64,000 nucleotides of DNA from CAMUQR01 sp963526735 (GCA_963526735.1 CAURNU010000002.1:79303-143302), one strand, 5' to 3'. Numbered from the stretch's first letter, positions 44,844 to 54,118 are shown. Made by a program: numbers and translations. Notes: a model not told the origin generated them from the sequence alone.

Positions 44844-45749
44844 TTATTCAACTAATCGTTCCTGTAAATAACGACGAATTTCTGGGCCCAACTTGTCGTG
44901 CATCAGGCTAAAATCGATCACGGTTTTGACATATTCCAGTTTATCACCGGTGTCATAATATTTGCCGTTTTGAATTTCTTTCGCATACACGCCGTAGCCA
45001 TTGTCGATCATTTTCTGAATGGCTGGCTGGATCATCAACTCGCCTTGGCCGTCATACTCGGCTTGAATCTGGCGCAAATATGGCAGAATCTCCGGTGTCA
45101 GCAAGAAACCACTCACGCTAGCCATTGAGCTTGGCGCTCGATCTTTGCCAGGTTTTTCGATAATGCCGTTAACTTTTAGCACACCCGCCTCCTGCTCAAC
45201 ACCGCCCGCAATGCCATAGCGATCATATTCGCTATCATCAGTCACTGTTTTACAGGACAGCACACTACCACCGTATTTGGCATAAGTTGTAATCATCTGT
45301 TTAGCGCTATTTGGTGAAGCCACAAAAAAGTCATCCGCCCAAGTGTAAATAAATGGCTCATCGCCTAGCAAATGCATTGCACACAAAATTGGTGTCGCAT
45401 TACCATATGGTCCTTTTTGACGCACATAGACGAAGTTAGCCATTGAGGCGATTGATTTAATCTGATCAATGAGCGGAGCTTTTTTCTCACCACCGGCTCG
45501 TAAGTTATTAAGTAATTCTTCACTTGGCTCATCAAAATGATCTTCAATAGCGCGCTTGTTGGCATTACCAACGATGATGATATCTTTAATACCCGCCTCG
45601 ACCAACTCTTCAACCACATACTGAATAATTGGCTTGTCAATCAGTGGTAGCATTTCTTTAGGCATTGCTTTGGTTTGTGGTAAAAAGCGTGTACCAAAAC
45701 CGGCTGCCGCAATCACTGCCTTAGTTGGCATTTTACGTTCTTGATTCAT
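44844..45749 (-). CDS. galU: UTP-glucose-1-phosphate uridylyltransferase
   Basis: 301 residues. The nucleotidyltransferase signature AAGFGTRFLPQTKAMPKEMLPL begins near residue 14. DEPFIYTWADDFF supplies the metal-binding Asp, and IIEKPGKDRAPS is the sugar-loop. It makes UDP-glucose from glucose-1-P, the likely product of the phosphohexomutase at 3518. The start may be the internal MPTKAVI a few codons in. It follows gatB after 6 bp. Confidence 0.93.
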   Translation of the reverse strand: MNQERKMPTKAVIAAAGFGTRFLPQTKAMPKEMLPLIDKPIIQYVVEELVEAGIKDIIIVGNANKRAIEDHFDEPSEELLNNLRAGGEKKAPLIDQIKSIASMANFVYVRQKGPYGNATPILCAMHLLGDEPFIYTWADDFFVASPNSAKQMITTYAKYGGSVLSCKTVTDDSEYDRYGIAGGVEQEAGVLKVNGIIEKPGKDRAPSSMASVSGFLLTPEILPYLRQIQAEYDGQGELMIQPAIQKMIDNGYGVYAKEIQNGKYYDTGDKLEYVKTVIDFSLMHDKLGPEIRRYLQERLVE

Positions 45750-45755
45750 TATCTC

Positions 45756-47198
45756 CTACTTCCTTAATCTTGCTTGCAAGAGCTTATTAATAATCTGTGG
45801 GTTAGCTTGACCTTTTGACAATTTCATTGACTGGCCAACAATAAAGCCCATAGCTTTCATATTACCGGCTTCAATATCCGCCAAGGCTTTTTGACCTTGT
45901 TCGCTTGCCAAAACCTCGTCCAGAATCGCTTCAAGCGCTGAATCATCGCTGACTTGCAAGAGTTGTTTTGCTTCAGCGATTTGTTGTGGAGTTTGATTCG
46001 AAATAAGCAATTCATTAAACACCAACTTCGCATTGGTCGAGCTTAATTTTGCGTCGAGGGTCATTTTTGTTAAGTCAATGATTCTTGCAATTAGCTCGTC
46101 GTTAAACTCGCAATTTGGCTCGTTTTCTAAGGCGCTAACTAGCCAATAAGCTGCCATTTTCGCTGATTCAGCACCAGCTTGATCGAGAATTTGGGTGACG
46201 GCTTGCGCATATTCTGGCTTAGTCAAAAGCGTATCAACCACCGATTGATCAAACTTCAAATCTGCCCATTTATCACGATAAACGCCCGGCAGTAATGGCA
46301 TATCCGCCTGAAACTCGGCAATCATCGCCTCAGTTAAGACCACTGGCGGAATGTCAGGATCGGGCATATAGCGATAATCTTGCGCCTCTTCCTTAGACCG
46401 TTGTGAGAACGTGCGACCAGTTGCATCCTCGAAACCACGAGTTTCCTGGATAATTTTACGACCAGCTTCTAGCTCATCAACCTGACGATGAAATTCATAC
46501 TCAATTGCTCGTTCGATACTACGGAAAGAGTTGAGGTTTTTAGTCTCCGTTCGAGTACCGAGCTCAGTTGCGCCTTTTTTAGCCACTGACAAGTTAACAT
46601 CAAACCGCATATTACCTTCATATAAATCGCCAATTGTCACGCCAGCAAATACCATCAATCGATGCAGTTCCTGCGCAAAAGCTCGCGCTTCCTGCGCCGA
46701 GTGAATATCGGGCATGGTCACGATTTCAATCAAAGGCGTACCGGAACGGTTTAAATCAACATAGCTAGCGCCGAGACCGTGCGTCAATTTACCAGCATCT
46801 TCCTCGAGATGAGCGTGTTCAATTCGCACTTCAAAATCTCGTTCCGGCAAACTAACTTTAACTACGCCGGGACCAATAATTGGCTGATACAACTGTGAAG
46901 TCTGATAGCCTTTTGGCAAATCCGGATAAAAATAATGCTTGCGATCAAACCGACTGACTGGATTAACCTGCGAACCCAGTGCTTTTGCAGCTCGCGTTGC
47001 TAGTACCACCGCTTGTTTATTGAGCACGGGCAACATACCAGGTAGCGCCCAGTCAATGTGGTTAATCGTAGTATTCGGCGCTTGTCCACGAGCGTCGTTA
47101 TTAGCGCGCGAGAATAATTTAGTTTTGGTTTTGAGCTGAACGTGGCATTCAATGCCAATCGTCATCTCATATTGATCGTATTTTGTTGAGTCCGCCAT
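45756..47198 (-). CDS. gatB: Aspartyl/glutamyl-tRNA amidotransferase subunit B
   Basis: 480 residues. IGIECHVQLKTKTKLFSRA near the N-terminus and GTPLIEIVTMPDIHSAQEA are GatB signatures. The cradle domain is followed by the YqeY-like tail, which has FIVGQSMKLSKGQANPQ. With GatA and GatC it converts Glu-tRNA-Gln and/or Asp-tRNA-Asn, implying that GlnRS and/or AsnRS is absent. Unlike the usual adjacent gatCAB, a small HEPN-like gene is inserted between gatA and gatB. The stop is TAG. Confidence 0.95.
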   Translation of the reverse strand: MADSTKYDQYEMTIGIECHVQLKTKTKLFSRANNDARGQAPNTTINHIDWALPGMLPVLNKQAVVLATRAAKALGSQVNPVSRFDRKHYFYPDLPKGYQTSQLYQPIIGPGVVKVSLPERDFEVRIEHAHLEEDAGKLTHGLGASYVDLNRSGTPLIEIVTMPDIHSAQEARAFAQELHRLMVFAGVTIGDLYEGNMRFDVNLSVAKKGATELGTRTETKNLNSFRSIERAIEYEFHRQVDELEAGRKIIQETRGFEDATGRTFSQRSKEEAQDYRYMPDPDIPPVVLTEAMIAEFQADMPLLPGVYRDKWADLKFDQSVVDTLLTKPEYAQAVTQILDQAGAESAKMAAYWLVSALENEPNCEFNDELIARIIDLTKMTLDAKLSSTNAKLVFNELLISNQTPQQIAEAKQLLQVSDDSALEAILDEVLASEQGQKALADIEAGNMKAMGFIVGQSMKLSKGQANPQIINKLLQARLRK

Positions 47199-47614
47199 TA
47201 GATTGCTCCTACGTCCTTGAGGGCTTGTTTAAAACATTTCAGTACTGCATGGACTTGCTTAATGGTTAATTTCACATCAGCCTCGTGAGCGATTTTATTG
47301 CGAATTTTGTGGGCTTGCCAAATCTGATCTTGATTTGAAAATCCCTTGCCAAACGTCTTCATACGCTCGCCCATGGTATTACCCCGCACCCCGAGCTCTT
47401 CGAGTGCTTGACCAAGTAGTTTATCCGCATTCAACACTGTCATCTGAAAACTCTGTTGGTTATTCGCATCAAGGCTATTTTCAATTTCTAACCACAAACT
47501 ACGATATTTTTCTTTATCTAAAATGGTCGATTTTTGCTTCAAAGTCAGGATCGCAAATAGCACAATTCCCAGTAGCAAAACCACCGCAATAAAGATAATT
47601 ACTTTAAAATCCAT
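47198..47614 (-). CDS. Membrane-anchored HEPN-like protein inside the gat operon
   Basis: 138 residues. One N-terminal transmembrane helix (about 4-25) precedes an all-helical domain. Near the C-terminus AHKIRNKIAHEAD contains R-N-K-I-A-H, fitting the HEPN RX4-6H signature of RNases and related tRNA-binding proteins. Only one copy is present, so an active site would need dimerisation. It lies directly between gatA and gatB with no gaps (stops and starts adjoin), so it is cotranslated with the amidotransferase. A role in RNA or tRNA handling at the membrane is inference. Confidence 0.65.
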   Translation of the reverse strand: MDFKVIIFIAVVLLLGIVLFAILTLKQKSTILDKEKYRSLWLEIENSLDANNQQSFQMTVLNADKLLGQALEELGVRGNTMGERMKTFGKGFSNQDQIWQAHKIRNKIAHEADVKLTIKQVHAVLKCFKQALKDVGAI

Positions 47615-49036
47615 TTATTTTAACTCCTCAATTTGTTTTACAAACGCAAGCAACTGCGCATCTCGGTCTTGTTTAGCAATAACCTGGAAACCGACCGGCA
47701 AACCGCTGGCGGTCGGTGCAATCGGCACGCTGACCGCTGGCAAACCAGCCAAGTTAGCCGGTGTTGTCATCACATCCGCTAGATACATTTTCATCGGATC
47801 GGCGATGTTTTCACCGATTTTAAAGGCGGGCATTGGCGCAACCGGACCGACCAAAAAGTCATAATCTGTCAATACTTGATTGAGACGCTGGATTAACATT
47901 GTGCGAACTTTTTGTGCCTTGAGATAATAAGCATCAAAATAACCACTTGATAACACAAAACTACCAATCATAATTCGGCGTTTGTTCTCGATTTCAAAAC
48001 CTTCCGCACGTGAGTTGGCGTACATCGACGCCAACTCAGCCGACCGCTCTGAACGCTTACCATAACGAATGCCGTCATAGCGACCAAGATTACTGGAGAT
48101 TTCAGCTGGCACCACAATATAATAAATTGCCAGTGCGTATTTGACTTCTTCAACATCAATTTCGTCAACTTGATAGCCGGAGTTTTTGAGTTTGTCAATC
48201 ATCTCACGAGTGCTTTTTAACACTTCGGGGTCGTTAGCTTCAGACATAAATTGCTTAATCACGGCAACTTTTGGTTTGTTCTGGAGTTCGGCGTGAGATT
48301 GATAAGCGCTGGCATAAGTAGTCATATCCCGCTGATCCTGTCCCGCTAACACGCTCATCACAAGATCCGCATCTGTAGCGTTATGTGTGAAACAGCCAAT
48401 TGTATCGGTACTAGAAGCCATCGCTACCGCCCCGAAACGACTCACTAACCCATAAGTTGGTTTGAAACCTAGCACGCCGTTAAAACTAGCTGGTTCACGA
48501 ATCGAACCACCAGTGTCAGTTCCCAGTGCAAACGGCACAATGTCGAGTGCCACCGCTACTGCCGAACCACCACTTGAACCACCAGCTACCCGTTCAGTGT
48601 CGACGGCGTTTTTGGTCACGCCGTAAGCTGAGTTTTCGGTCGAACCACCGTGCGCAAATGCATCAAGGTTAGTTTGTCCGATTGAAATTGCACCGGCGGC
48701 TTCCAGCTTATCCATCACGGTTGCTTGAATTGGCGCTCGAAAATTACCTAAAAACTTACTAGCCGCACTGGTCGTACCCTGATCGCCCTCATCGCCAAAT
48801 GCTAAAATATTATCTTTATTCACAAATGGCACACCTGCCAACACACCGACATCTTCACCGTTTGCTAAACGCGCATCAATTTCTGCCGCTCGACGCAAGG
48901 CGCGTTTTTCATTTAAACACAAAAAAATATTATAATCCGTGGTCTGTTTGGCTTTATCTAAAGCTTGCTTGACAGCCTCAACCGCTGTCATTTGACCACT
49001 TTTAATCTTATCCCGAATTTCAATTACTGTTTGCAT
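47615..49036 (-). CDS. gatA: Aspartyl/glutamyl-tRNA amidotransferase subunit A
   Basis: 473 residues, amidase-signature family. The catalytic Lys is in GVPFVNKDNI (about 73). GGSSGGSAVAVAL (about 152) and the DTGGSIREPASF nucleophile region (about 174-185) complete the Ser-cisSer-Lys triad. It releases ammonia from glutamine for GatB. It directly follows gatC (1-bp gap). Confidence 0.95.
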   Translation of the reverse strand: MQTVIEIRDKIKSGQMTAVEAVKQALDKAKQTTDYNIFLCLNEKRALRRAAEIDARLANGEDVGVLAGVPFVNKDNILAFGDEGDQGTTSAASKFLGNFRAPIQATVMDKLEAAGAISIGQTNLDAFAHGGSTENSAYGVTKNAVDTERVAGGSSGGSAVAVALDIVPFALGTDTGGSIREPASFNGVLGFKPTYGLVSRFGAVAMASSTDTIGCFTHNATDADLVMSVLAGQDQRDMTTYASAYQSHAELQNKPKVAVIKQFMSEANDPEVLKSTREMIDKLKNSGYQVDEIDVEEVKYALAIYYIVVPAEISSNLGRYDGIRYGKRSERSAELASMYANSRAEGFEIENKRRIMIGSFVLSSGYFDAYYLKAQKVRTMLIQRLNQVLTDYDFLVGPVAPMPAFKIGENIADPMKMYLADVMTTPANLAGLPAVSVPIAPTASGLPVGFQVIAKQDRDAQLLAFVKQIEELK

Positions 49037-49037
49037 T

Positions 49038-49325
49038 TTATAACACCTTTGGTACTTTAATCTGGCGATCCGCGGTTTCTGGCGCCAAGCTAATCAATTG
49101 TTCCGGCGTTACGTCCGGAGTTTCTACCTCATCCTCCCGCCAAACATTTTGCAAATCCAGCACCTGATAAGTCGGTTCCACGCCGTCGGTATCCACTTCG
49201 TCCAACTGCTGAACGTAGCCTAAAATCGCCGATAAATCGCGTTTCAAATCCGCTTTTTCCACATCAGACACGCTAAAATTACTCAGTTTCGCCAAGTAGT
49301 TAATATCGTCATCAGAAATATTCAT
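49038..49325 (-). CDS. gatC: Aspartyl/glutamyl-tRNA amidotransferase subunit C
   Basis: 95 residues. Acidic start (ISDDDINYLAKLSNFSVS), then the family's ILGYVQQLDEVDTDGVEPTYQV and a C-terminal KVPKVL. GatC clamps GatA to GatB. A TGGTAAAAT extended -10 sits in the 20-bp gap after pheT, 7 nt from the ATG. gatC may therefore have its own leaderless transcript besides read-through from pheST. Confidence 0.93.
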   Translation of the reverse strand: MNISDDDINYLAKLSNFSVSDVEKADLKRDLSAILGYVQQLDEVDTDGVEPTYQVLDLQNVWREDEVETPDVTPEQLISLAPETADRQIKVPKVL

Positions 49326-49332
49326 AATCTAT

Positions 49333-49341
49333 ATTTTACCA
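49333..49341 (-). promoter_or_regulatory. Possible leaderless promoter of gatC
   Basis: TGGTAAAAT on the minus strand, 7 nt before the gatC ATG, inside the 20-bp pheT-gatC gap. Confidence 0.5.
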
Positions 49342-49345
49342 CATT

Positions 49346-51820
49346 TTAGATAATTTTAAACTTGAGCTTGGTCGCCAAGGTCTTCGTTAGTTGATCAACA
49401 ATCGCATCAACTTGTTTCGAGACTAATGTTTTTTCACTTGGTGTTAAGGTCAGGCGCACCGTAATACGTTTTAAATCGTCGTCTTTTTGATAAAAATCAA
49501 CTGGTGCTAATTTAAACTCAATCGCTTTAAACTTCTCAGTCGCCTGAGTTAAAATCTCAATAATCGTTTGGTAATTAACCTCGCGTGCCACTTCCAAACA
49601 GAGGTCGCGACTGACACTTGGTAAGGTTTTAATCGGCTTAAACTGAATCTGAGCGGTCGTTTGCTGTTCCGCCAATGCTTGTAAATCGATTTCCAGACCA
49701 GCCACTAATTTTGGTAGTTTGAAGTTGGTGCGGATGGCTTTTTTGAACTCACCGACAAAACCAATCAGTTGACCATTCAGCCAAATCTCCGCCGAACGCT
49801 TCGGCTCAAATACCGTCGCCGTCGGCAAATCTGACTTGAGCGGTCGGTAGTCAAAACACACATGCAGTTTATCAGCAATTAGCTCGGCGTATTTTTTTGC
49901 TAGATAAAAACCAGTTTGATTTGATTTTTTATCCGCCAAAACCAGTGCCAAGCTATTCATTTCAAACGGCGTGCCATCATCCTCCAAGCCATGACTTTTC
50001 CAGTGAATTTTACCCAATTCAAACAGACCAAATTGTTCAAAACCAGCCCTAATATTCGGATAAACTTTGTCAAGCAAATTCGGCAAAATCGCTTGGCGAT
50101 AACGTTCTAATTCCGGGCTAATCGAGTTGACTAACCGATACGAATTATCAGGATTTTGTCCAGCTTTGGTGATTAATTTTTCCGGCACGAAATTATAAGT
50201 TAACGCCTCATTCAGACCACCACTAGCTAAAATCTGACGCAAGTTTTGACGCAAGTTATCAAACGAGCTAATCAAATTCGCTGAAATTGCTCGCCGTGGC
50301 AGAGTCAACTCAAGATTATCATAGCCATTGAGCCGACCGATTTCCTCGATCACCTCAACTCGGCGCGTCACATCTGTGCGCCACCACGGAACTTGCACCA
50401 CTAGGTCATCACCCTTAATCTTGACCTCAAGTTCAACATTTTCAAGCATCGTTTTTAAAATATTAGCGTTAAAATTAGTGCCGAGATAATTGTTAATTAA
50501 CTGATAGTTAAGGGCTATCTCAGTACGCGAGTTGGTTGTCATCTCAGCTGTTGCTACTGCGAATAATTTATGTGCATCATCGATACCAGTCAAAAGCGCC
50601 AGATTACGTCCCAAGGCAATATCAGTAATCGCTGACGGTTGACCTTTAGTAAAACGTGTCAACGCTTCAGAAAAAATCCCGTGGCGCATCTGTGCAGACC
50701 GCATTTTGTACAAATTGAAACTGGCCGACTCCAGCACAATCCGCTCGGTCGACTTGTCAATCTTAGTATCAAAACCACCCATCACACCAGCCAGCGCTAC
50801 CGCGTGTTCACCAACTGCAATCACCGTATCGTCTGGCGATAATTCAACTCGCTTACCATCGAGCAAGGTCAGATTTTCACCTTGATGACCCGCTCGCACT
50901 GTTAAACAAATTTGATCCAAACCTTGTTCCTTGGCGATTTTTAATAATTTATCATAATCATAAGCATGAGTTGGCTGTCCCATTTCGAGCATGACCCAGT
51001 TCGAAATATCTACCACTGGTTCAATTGGTCGCACCCCAACTCGCGCCAAATAAGTTTTTTGCAAAAAACTCAAACCCGTTGCTTCGCGAACATTTGCCAC
51101 CAAGCTCGCCTGAAACTTCGTTGAGAGCTTTGAGTCATCAATCGCCACGGCAATTTCGCTAGTCTGAGCTTTAAATTTCAATTGATGATTAAACCACTGA
51201 GGTGAGGTGAATTTTTGACCTAAAATGCCAGCCACTTCCCGCGCAAAACCAACCATTCCGAAACAATCCGGGCGATGAGTCAGTGACTTGTTTTCAATTT
51301 CTAACAGATAATCATCCAGTTCATAGCTCTGAGCGAAACGCGCCCCAGCTGGAAAATCATCAGTAATTTCTAAAATACCCTCATGCTCGTCCCAGAGGTC
51401 AAGCTCGCGTGGCGAGGCAATCATACCATGGCTCAGTACACCGCGCAATTTGCGAACCGACAGCTGAAACGGCTCAGCGTCATCAGCGGTTTCTGGCACA
51501 ATTGACTCTGGCGGAAGCCATGCCACAGTTAAGCCCGCTCGAATATTCGGTGCTCCACAAACCACCTGAATCAAACCATCATCACCGCGCCAAGTATCGC
51601 CAGTTACGCCACCATCGTCAATGTAAGCCACACTCAAATGATCAGAATCGGCATGCTTGTCACACTTCACCACCTTAACAATCAACACATCACGGTATTT
51701 TTGACCTAAATCCGTCACGCCCTCAACTTCGACTAATTTCGAGCCAATTTGTTTTGCCAACTCCTCGATTGGTAAGTTAATTTTGACAAACTTTTTTAAC
51801 CAATTAACAGATACAATCAT
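49346..51820 (-). CDS. pheT: Phenylalanyl-tRNA synthetase beta subunit
   Basis: 824 residues. An N-terminal EMAP/tRNA-binding domain (about 40-160) is followed by the B3/4 editing domain, B5 (about 410-480), a catalytic-like core and a C-terminal FDX-ACB anticodon-binding domain (about 730-824, IKTLPSVSRDLCLEV). It pairs with PheS to charge tRNA-Phe. It starts 1 bp after pheS. Confidence 0.95.
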   Translation of the reverse strand: MIVSVNWLKKFVKINLPIEELAKQIGSKLVEVEGVTDLGQKYRDVLIVKVVKCDKHADSDHLSVAYIDDGGVTGDTWRGDDGLIQVVCGAPNIRAGLTVAWLPPESIVPETADDAEPFQLSVRKLRGVLSHGMIASPRELDLWDEHEGILEITDDFPAGARFAQSYELDDYLLEIENKSLTHRPDCFGMVGFAREVAGILGQKFTSPQWFNHQLKFKAQTSEIAVAIDDSKLSTKFQASLVANVREATGLSFLQKTYLARVGVRPIEPVVDISNWVMLEMGQPTHAYDYDKLLKIAKEQGLDQICLTVRAGHQGENLTLLDGKRVELSPDDTVIAVGEHAVALAGVMGGFDTKIDKSTERIVLESASFNLYKMRSAQMRHGIFSEALTRFTKGQPSAITDIALGRNLALLTGIDDAHKLFAVATAEMTTNSRTEIALNYQLINNYLGTNFNANILKTMLENVELEVKIKGDDLVVQVPWWRTDVTRRVEVIEEIGRLNGYDNLELTLPRRAISANLISSFDNLRQNLRQILASGGLNEALTYNFVPEKLITKAGQNPDNSYRLVNSISPELERYRQAILPNLLDKVYPNIRAGFEQFGLFELGKIHWKSHGLEDDGTPFEMNSLALVLADKKSNQTGFYLAKKYAELIADKLHVCFDYRPLKSDLPTATVFEPKRSAEIWLNGQLIGFVGEFKKAIRTNFKLPKLVAGLEIDLQALAEQQTTAQIQFKPIKTLPSVSRDLCLEVAREVNYQTIIEILTQATEKFKAIEFKLAPVDFYQKDDDLKRITVRLTLTPSEKTLVSKQVDAIVDQLTKTLATKLKFKII

Positions 51821-51821
51821 T

Positions 51822-52844
51822 TTAAAACTCCCTTAAAAACTCTAACTTACCCGCTTCAAATAGACGAATGTCGCGAATGCCGTATTTGAGCATCACCAAC
51901 CGTTCAAAACCACCACCCCATGCAAAACCACGGTATTGCTTAGGATCAATGCCCGCCATTTTTAGCACTTCGGGGTGAATCATGCCACAACCGAGCATTT
52001 CCAGCCATTCGCCCGGTTTACCACCAATTGAAGCTGGTTTTTCAATCATAAACTCCAGGCCTGGCTCAACAAACGGGAAATAGCCCGGTTGAGTTCGCAC
52101 CGCTACCTTATCCTGATAATACGCCTCAAAAAACGCCTTGAGTGTCGCCATCATCTGTGCCACGGTCGCATCACGACTGACGAACACGCCTTCGTACTGA
52201 TGAAAAGTATGCTCATGCGTGGCATCTAAATCTTCGTTGCGGAATACTCGACCATAACTCACCACCGCAATTTGACCATTGCGTTCGAGTTCAGCCTTAC
52301 CCGCGTGCAAAATCCGATTTTGCATAGTGCTGGTGTGGGCTGGCGGAATCAGACCTTCCTCAGTCCGAAAAGTGTCATAACTATCGCGTGCTGGATGTCC
52401 CTCAGGGAAGTTCAGCGCTTCAAACATATTAAAATCATTATCAATCTGACGCGATTCAATCGCCTCAAAACCCATCGCTCGCCAAATTTGATTGACAGCT
52501 TCAATTTCCTTCGATAACGGATGAATCCCACCAAACTCTGCCGACAATAGTTGTGGCGGTTGTTCATTTTCTGCCCACGGTGCGGTAATGTCGAGAGGTT
52601 CAACTTTAGCCTCGTCGTCGCTAGCTAGTTTTTGCTCGATTAAGGTTTGAATTTCCTGACGAAAGCGATTCAGTGCCTGGCCAACTTGCGCCCGATCAGC
52701 CGGCTCGAGTTGTGGAATTAACTCGTATAATTGTTTAATTTTCGGGTGTTTCAGGAGCGATTCCGGTCGCTCTGCCGTCGCCAGCTCTGTCACGAGCACT
52801 TGACGTAGTGCTTTAATTTCTTGAATAATTTGTTCTAGTTGCAT
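51822..52844 (-). CDS. pheS: Phenylalanyl-tRNA synthetase alpha subunit
   Basis: 340 residues. An N-terminal coiled coil (about 1-85) is followed by the class II core with HPLSKEIEAVNQIW, AHTSTMQNRIL, the motif 2 VFRNEDLDATHEHTFHQYEG, and the terminal motif 3 AWGGGFERLVMLKYGI. SD GGAAGG before the ATG. It adjoins the small membrane-protein gene upstream (1-bp gap) and heads pheT. The leader is too short for a T-box or peptide attenuator. Confidence 0.95.
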   Translation of the reverse strand: MQLEQIIQEIKALRQVLVTELATAERPESLLKHPKIKQLYELIPQLEPADRAQVGQALNRFRQEIQTLIEQKLASDDEAKVEPLDITAPWAENEQPPQLLSAEFGGIHPLSKEIEAVNQIWRAMGFEAIESRQIDNDFNMFEALNFPEGHPARDSYDTFRTEEGLIPPAHTSTMQNRILHAGKAELERNGQIAVVSYGRVFRNEDLDATHEHTFHQYEGVFVSRDATVAQMMATLKAFFEAYYQDKVAVRTQPGYFPFVEPGLEFMIEKPASIGGKPGEWLEMLGCGMIHPEVLKMAGIDPKQYRGFAWGGGFERLVMLKYGIRDIRLFEAGKLEFLREF

Positions 52845-52845
52845 A

Positions 52846-53061
52846 TTACCTTCCTAACATCAACCACAAAGCCAAACCCGCTAGTAGCGCAATTACCACA
52901 CCTGCAATTATTAGCTCACGCCCCGACACTTCCGCCTCAACATCAGGCGGTAATTCTTTAGTTTCAATGCGCTTGCCATCAAGTGCAGTAATTTCGACTT
53001 TTGGCGCAATCTCCGCATCTACTAGCGAATCATGGCGTTCTTTGTGTTGAATAATTCCCAT
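52846..53061 (-). CDS. Small tail-anchored membrane protein heading the pheST unit
   Basis: 71 residues from the ATG at 53061. The longer start at 53106 would include the -10 box. An acidic soluble stretch (about 1-45) is followed by one C-terminal transmembrane helix (about 49-68) ending LGR. No family recognised. The TGGTATAAT box ends 7 nt before the ATG, so the mRNA is probably leaderless. It is cotranscribed with pheS-pheT. Confidence 0.65.
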   Translation of the reverse strand: MGIIQHKERHDSLVDAEIAPKVEITALDGKRIETKELPPDVEAEVSGRELIIAGVVIALLAGLALWLMLGR

Positions 53062-53068
53062 ATCAGTT

Positions 53069-53077
53069 ATTATACCA
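53069..53077 (-). promoter_or_regulatory. Leaderless promoter of the pheST unit
   Basis: TGGTATAAT on the minus strand, 7 nt before the ATG at 53061. Confidence 0.65.
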
Positions 53078-53089
53078 CAAGACAGCCGG

Positions 53090-53118
53090 TTGAGATTACG
53101 AATCAATTATGCTAAAAT
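53090..53118 (+). promoter_or_regulatory. Promoter of the histidine phosphatase gene
   Basis: TTGAGA (53090-53095), 17-bp spacer, TGC-TAAAAT (53113-53118) on the plus strand, about 42 nt before the ATG. There is no SD in the leader. Confidence 0.6.
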
Positions 53119-53160
53119 CAACACAAGTATTAACTAAATATTAAAACTTTTATCAACAAT

Positions 53161-54009
53161 ATGATCAGTTACGACTCGATGAATAATTCTTATCGCGAAA
53201 TGCCGAATGATTTCGTGTTGGTGCGTCATGGTGAAAGCGAATCTAATGTCGTGCAACGAGCCGAATACCAAGGCGAAATCCACGAAAACTACGAAGAAGT
53301 CGCTTCCCGACCAGACTGGCAACAACGTCTCACACCGACTGGCGTCAAACAAGCTCAACTCGCTGGTCAATGGCTCCGTGATCAATTTGGCGATATTAAT
53401 AACTTCGACGGTTGCTACGTTTCGCCATTTTTACGCGCTCGCGAAACCGCCAGCTGGATCGGTGGCAATAATTGGATTATCGATGATCGGATTATTGAAC
53501 GCTTCCGAGGTGTCTACGGCGTTGTATCATACGAGCGTAATTACACATCAGACAGTATGAAACATTTTCAAGGCATATACGACGCCTCACCATGGTATGC
53601 CCGAATGGACGGCGCTGAGAGCCTCCAAGATGCTTTCGGTCGTTTTCGTAATTTTCAAGATTCGATTAAACGTCACCACGCCCGTCAAAAAGTTCTCATC
53701 GTTTCGCACGGCGACTTCATCCGCACCGCTCGCTACGCAATTGAATGGATGCTACCGGAAACCTGGCACCGTGCTTCGACTACTGAGAATTTCCGTTTGC
53801 CCAACTGTTCAATTGTGCATTATACTCGTATTAATCCCCTCGACCCAACCGACATTCGACGTGGCATCAACTGGTATCGAATTGTTTACCCAGACGATAT
53901 CGCCAATTCACCATATGGCGGTAAGTGGCAAAAAATTGAAATCAAACGGATTTACACTTCCGACGAACTAATTGCTGGCATTGAAAAATTCCCAAAATTA
54001 ATTCGCTAA
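53161..54009 (+). CDS. Histidine phosphatase (phosphoglycerate mutase-like)
   Basis: 282 residues. The phosphohistidine motif VLVRHGESESN (about 20-30) opens the domain, with an SPFLRARETA second Arg region and a late VSHGDFIRTARY His motif. The C-terminal 80 residues exceed the minimal family size. The substrate cannot be read from sequence; a true phosphoglycerate mutase would be expected to be more conserved. It lies near enolase but is not in an operon with it. No SD precedes the ATG, and an internal ATG at 53179 is an alternative start. Confidence 0.83.
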   Translation: MISYDSMNNSYREMPNDFVLVRHGESESNVVQRAEYQGEIHENYEEVASRPDWQQRLTPTGVKQAQLAGQWLRDQFGDINNFDGCYVSPFLRARETASWIGGNNWIIDDRIIERFRGVYGVVSYERNYTSDSMKHFQGIYDASPWYARMDGAESLQDAFGRFRNFQDSIKRHHARQKVLIVSHGDFIRTARYAIEWMLPETWHRASTTENFRLPNCSIVHYTRINPLDPTDIRRGINWYRIVYPDDIANSPYGGKWQKIEIKRIYTSDELIAGIEKFPKLIR

Positions 54010-54026
54010 CTTTTTTTCAAAAAAGC

Positions 54027-54056
54027 TTGACAATTATCAAACGGTTGTGCTTTAAT
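54027..54056 (+). promoter_or_regulatory. Orphan promoter between convergent genes
   Basis: Consensus TTGACA (54027-54032), 18-bp spacer and TGC-TTTAAT (54051-54056). No gene follows on this strand; only the terminator at 54091 lies downstream. Confidence 0.6.
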
Positions 54057-54062
54057 ACTAGG

Positions 54063-54117
54063 TAAGAGTATAGGAAAAACAAACATTATAAAAATCCCGA
54101 TTCAATCGGGATTTTTT
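54063..54117 (+). ncRNA. Candidate small RNA of about 54 nt
   Basis: A promoter with consensus -35 and extended -10 points to a start near 54063. An intrinsic terminator ends the transcript near 54117. The intervening 30 nt are A-rich and unstructured. The terminator alone could instead simply serve the flanking genes. Confidence 0.35.
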
Positions 54118-54118
54118 A
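54091..54118. terminator. Bidirectional intrinsic terminator
   Basis: AAAATCCCGAT/ATCGGGATTTT stem with a TCA loop and T runs, between the phosphatase and aquaporin genes. Confidence 0.88.

Noticed and set aside
52845..53061. T-box or peptide attenuator controlling pheST (or tyrS, alaS, metG)
   Set aside because: The leaders are 0-20 nt long, too short for any such element, and no run of cognate codons precedes the genes.
53134..53385. An 83-codon minus-strand frame over the phosphatase start
   Set aside because: It is antisense to the RHG catalytic region of a clear histidine phosphatase.
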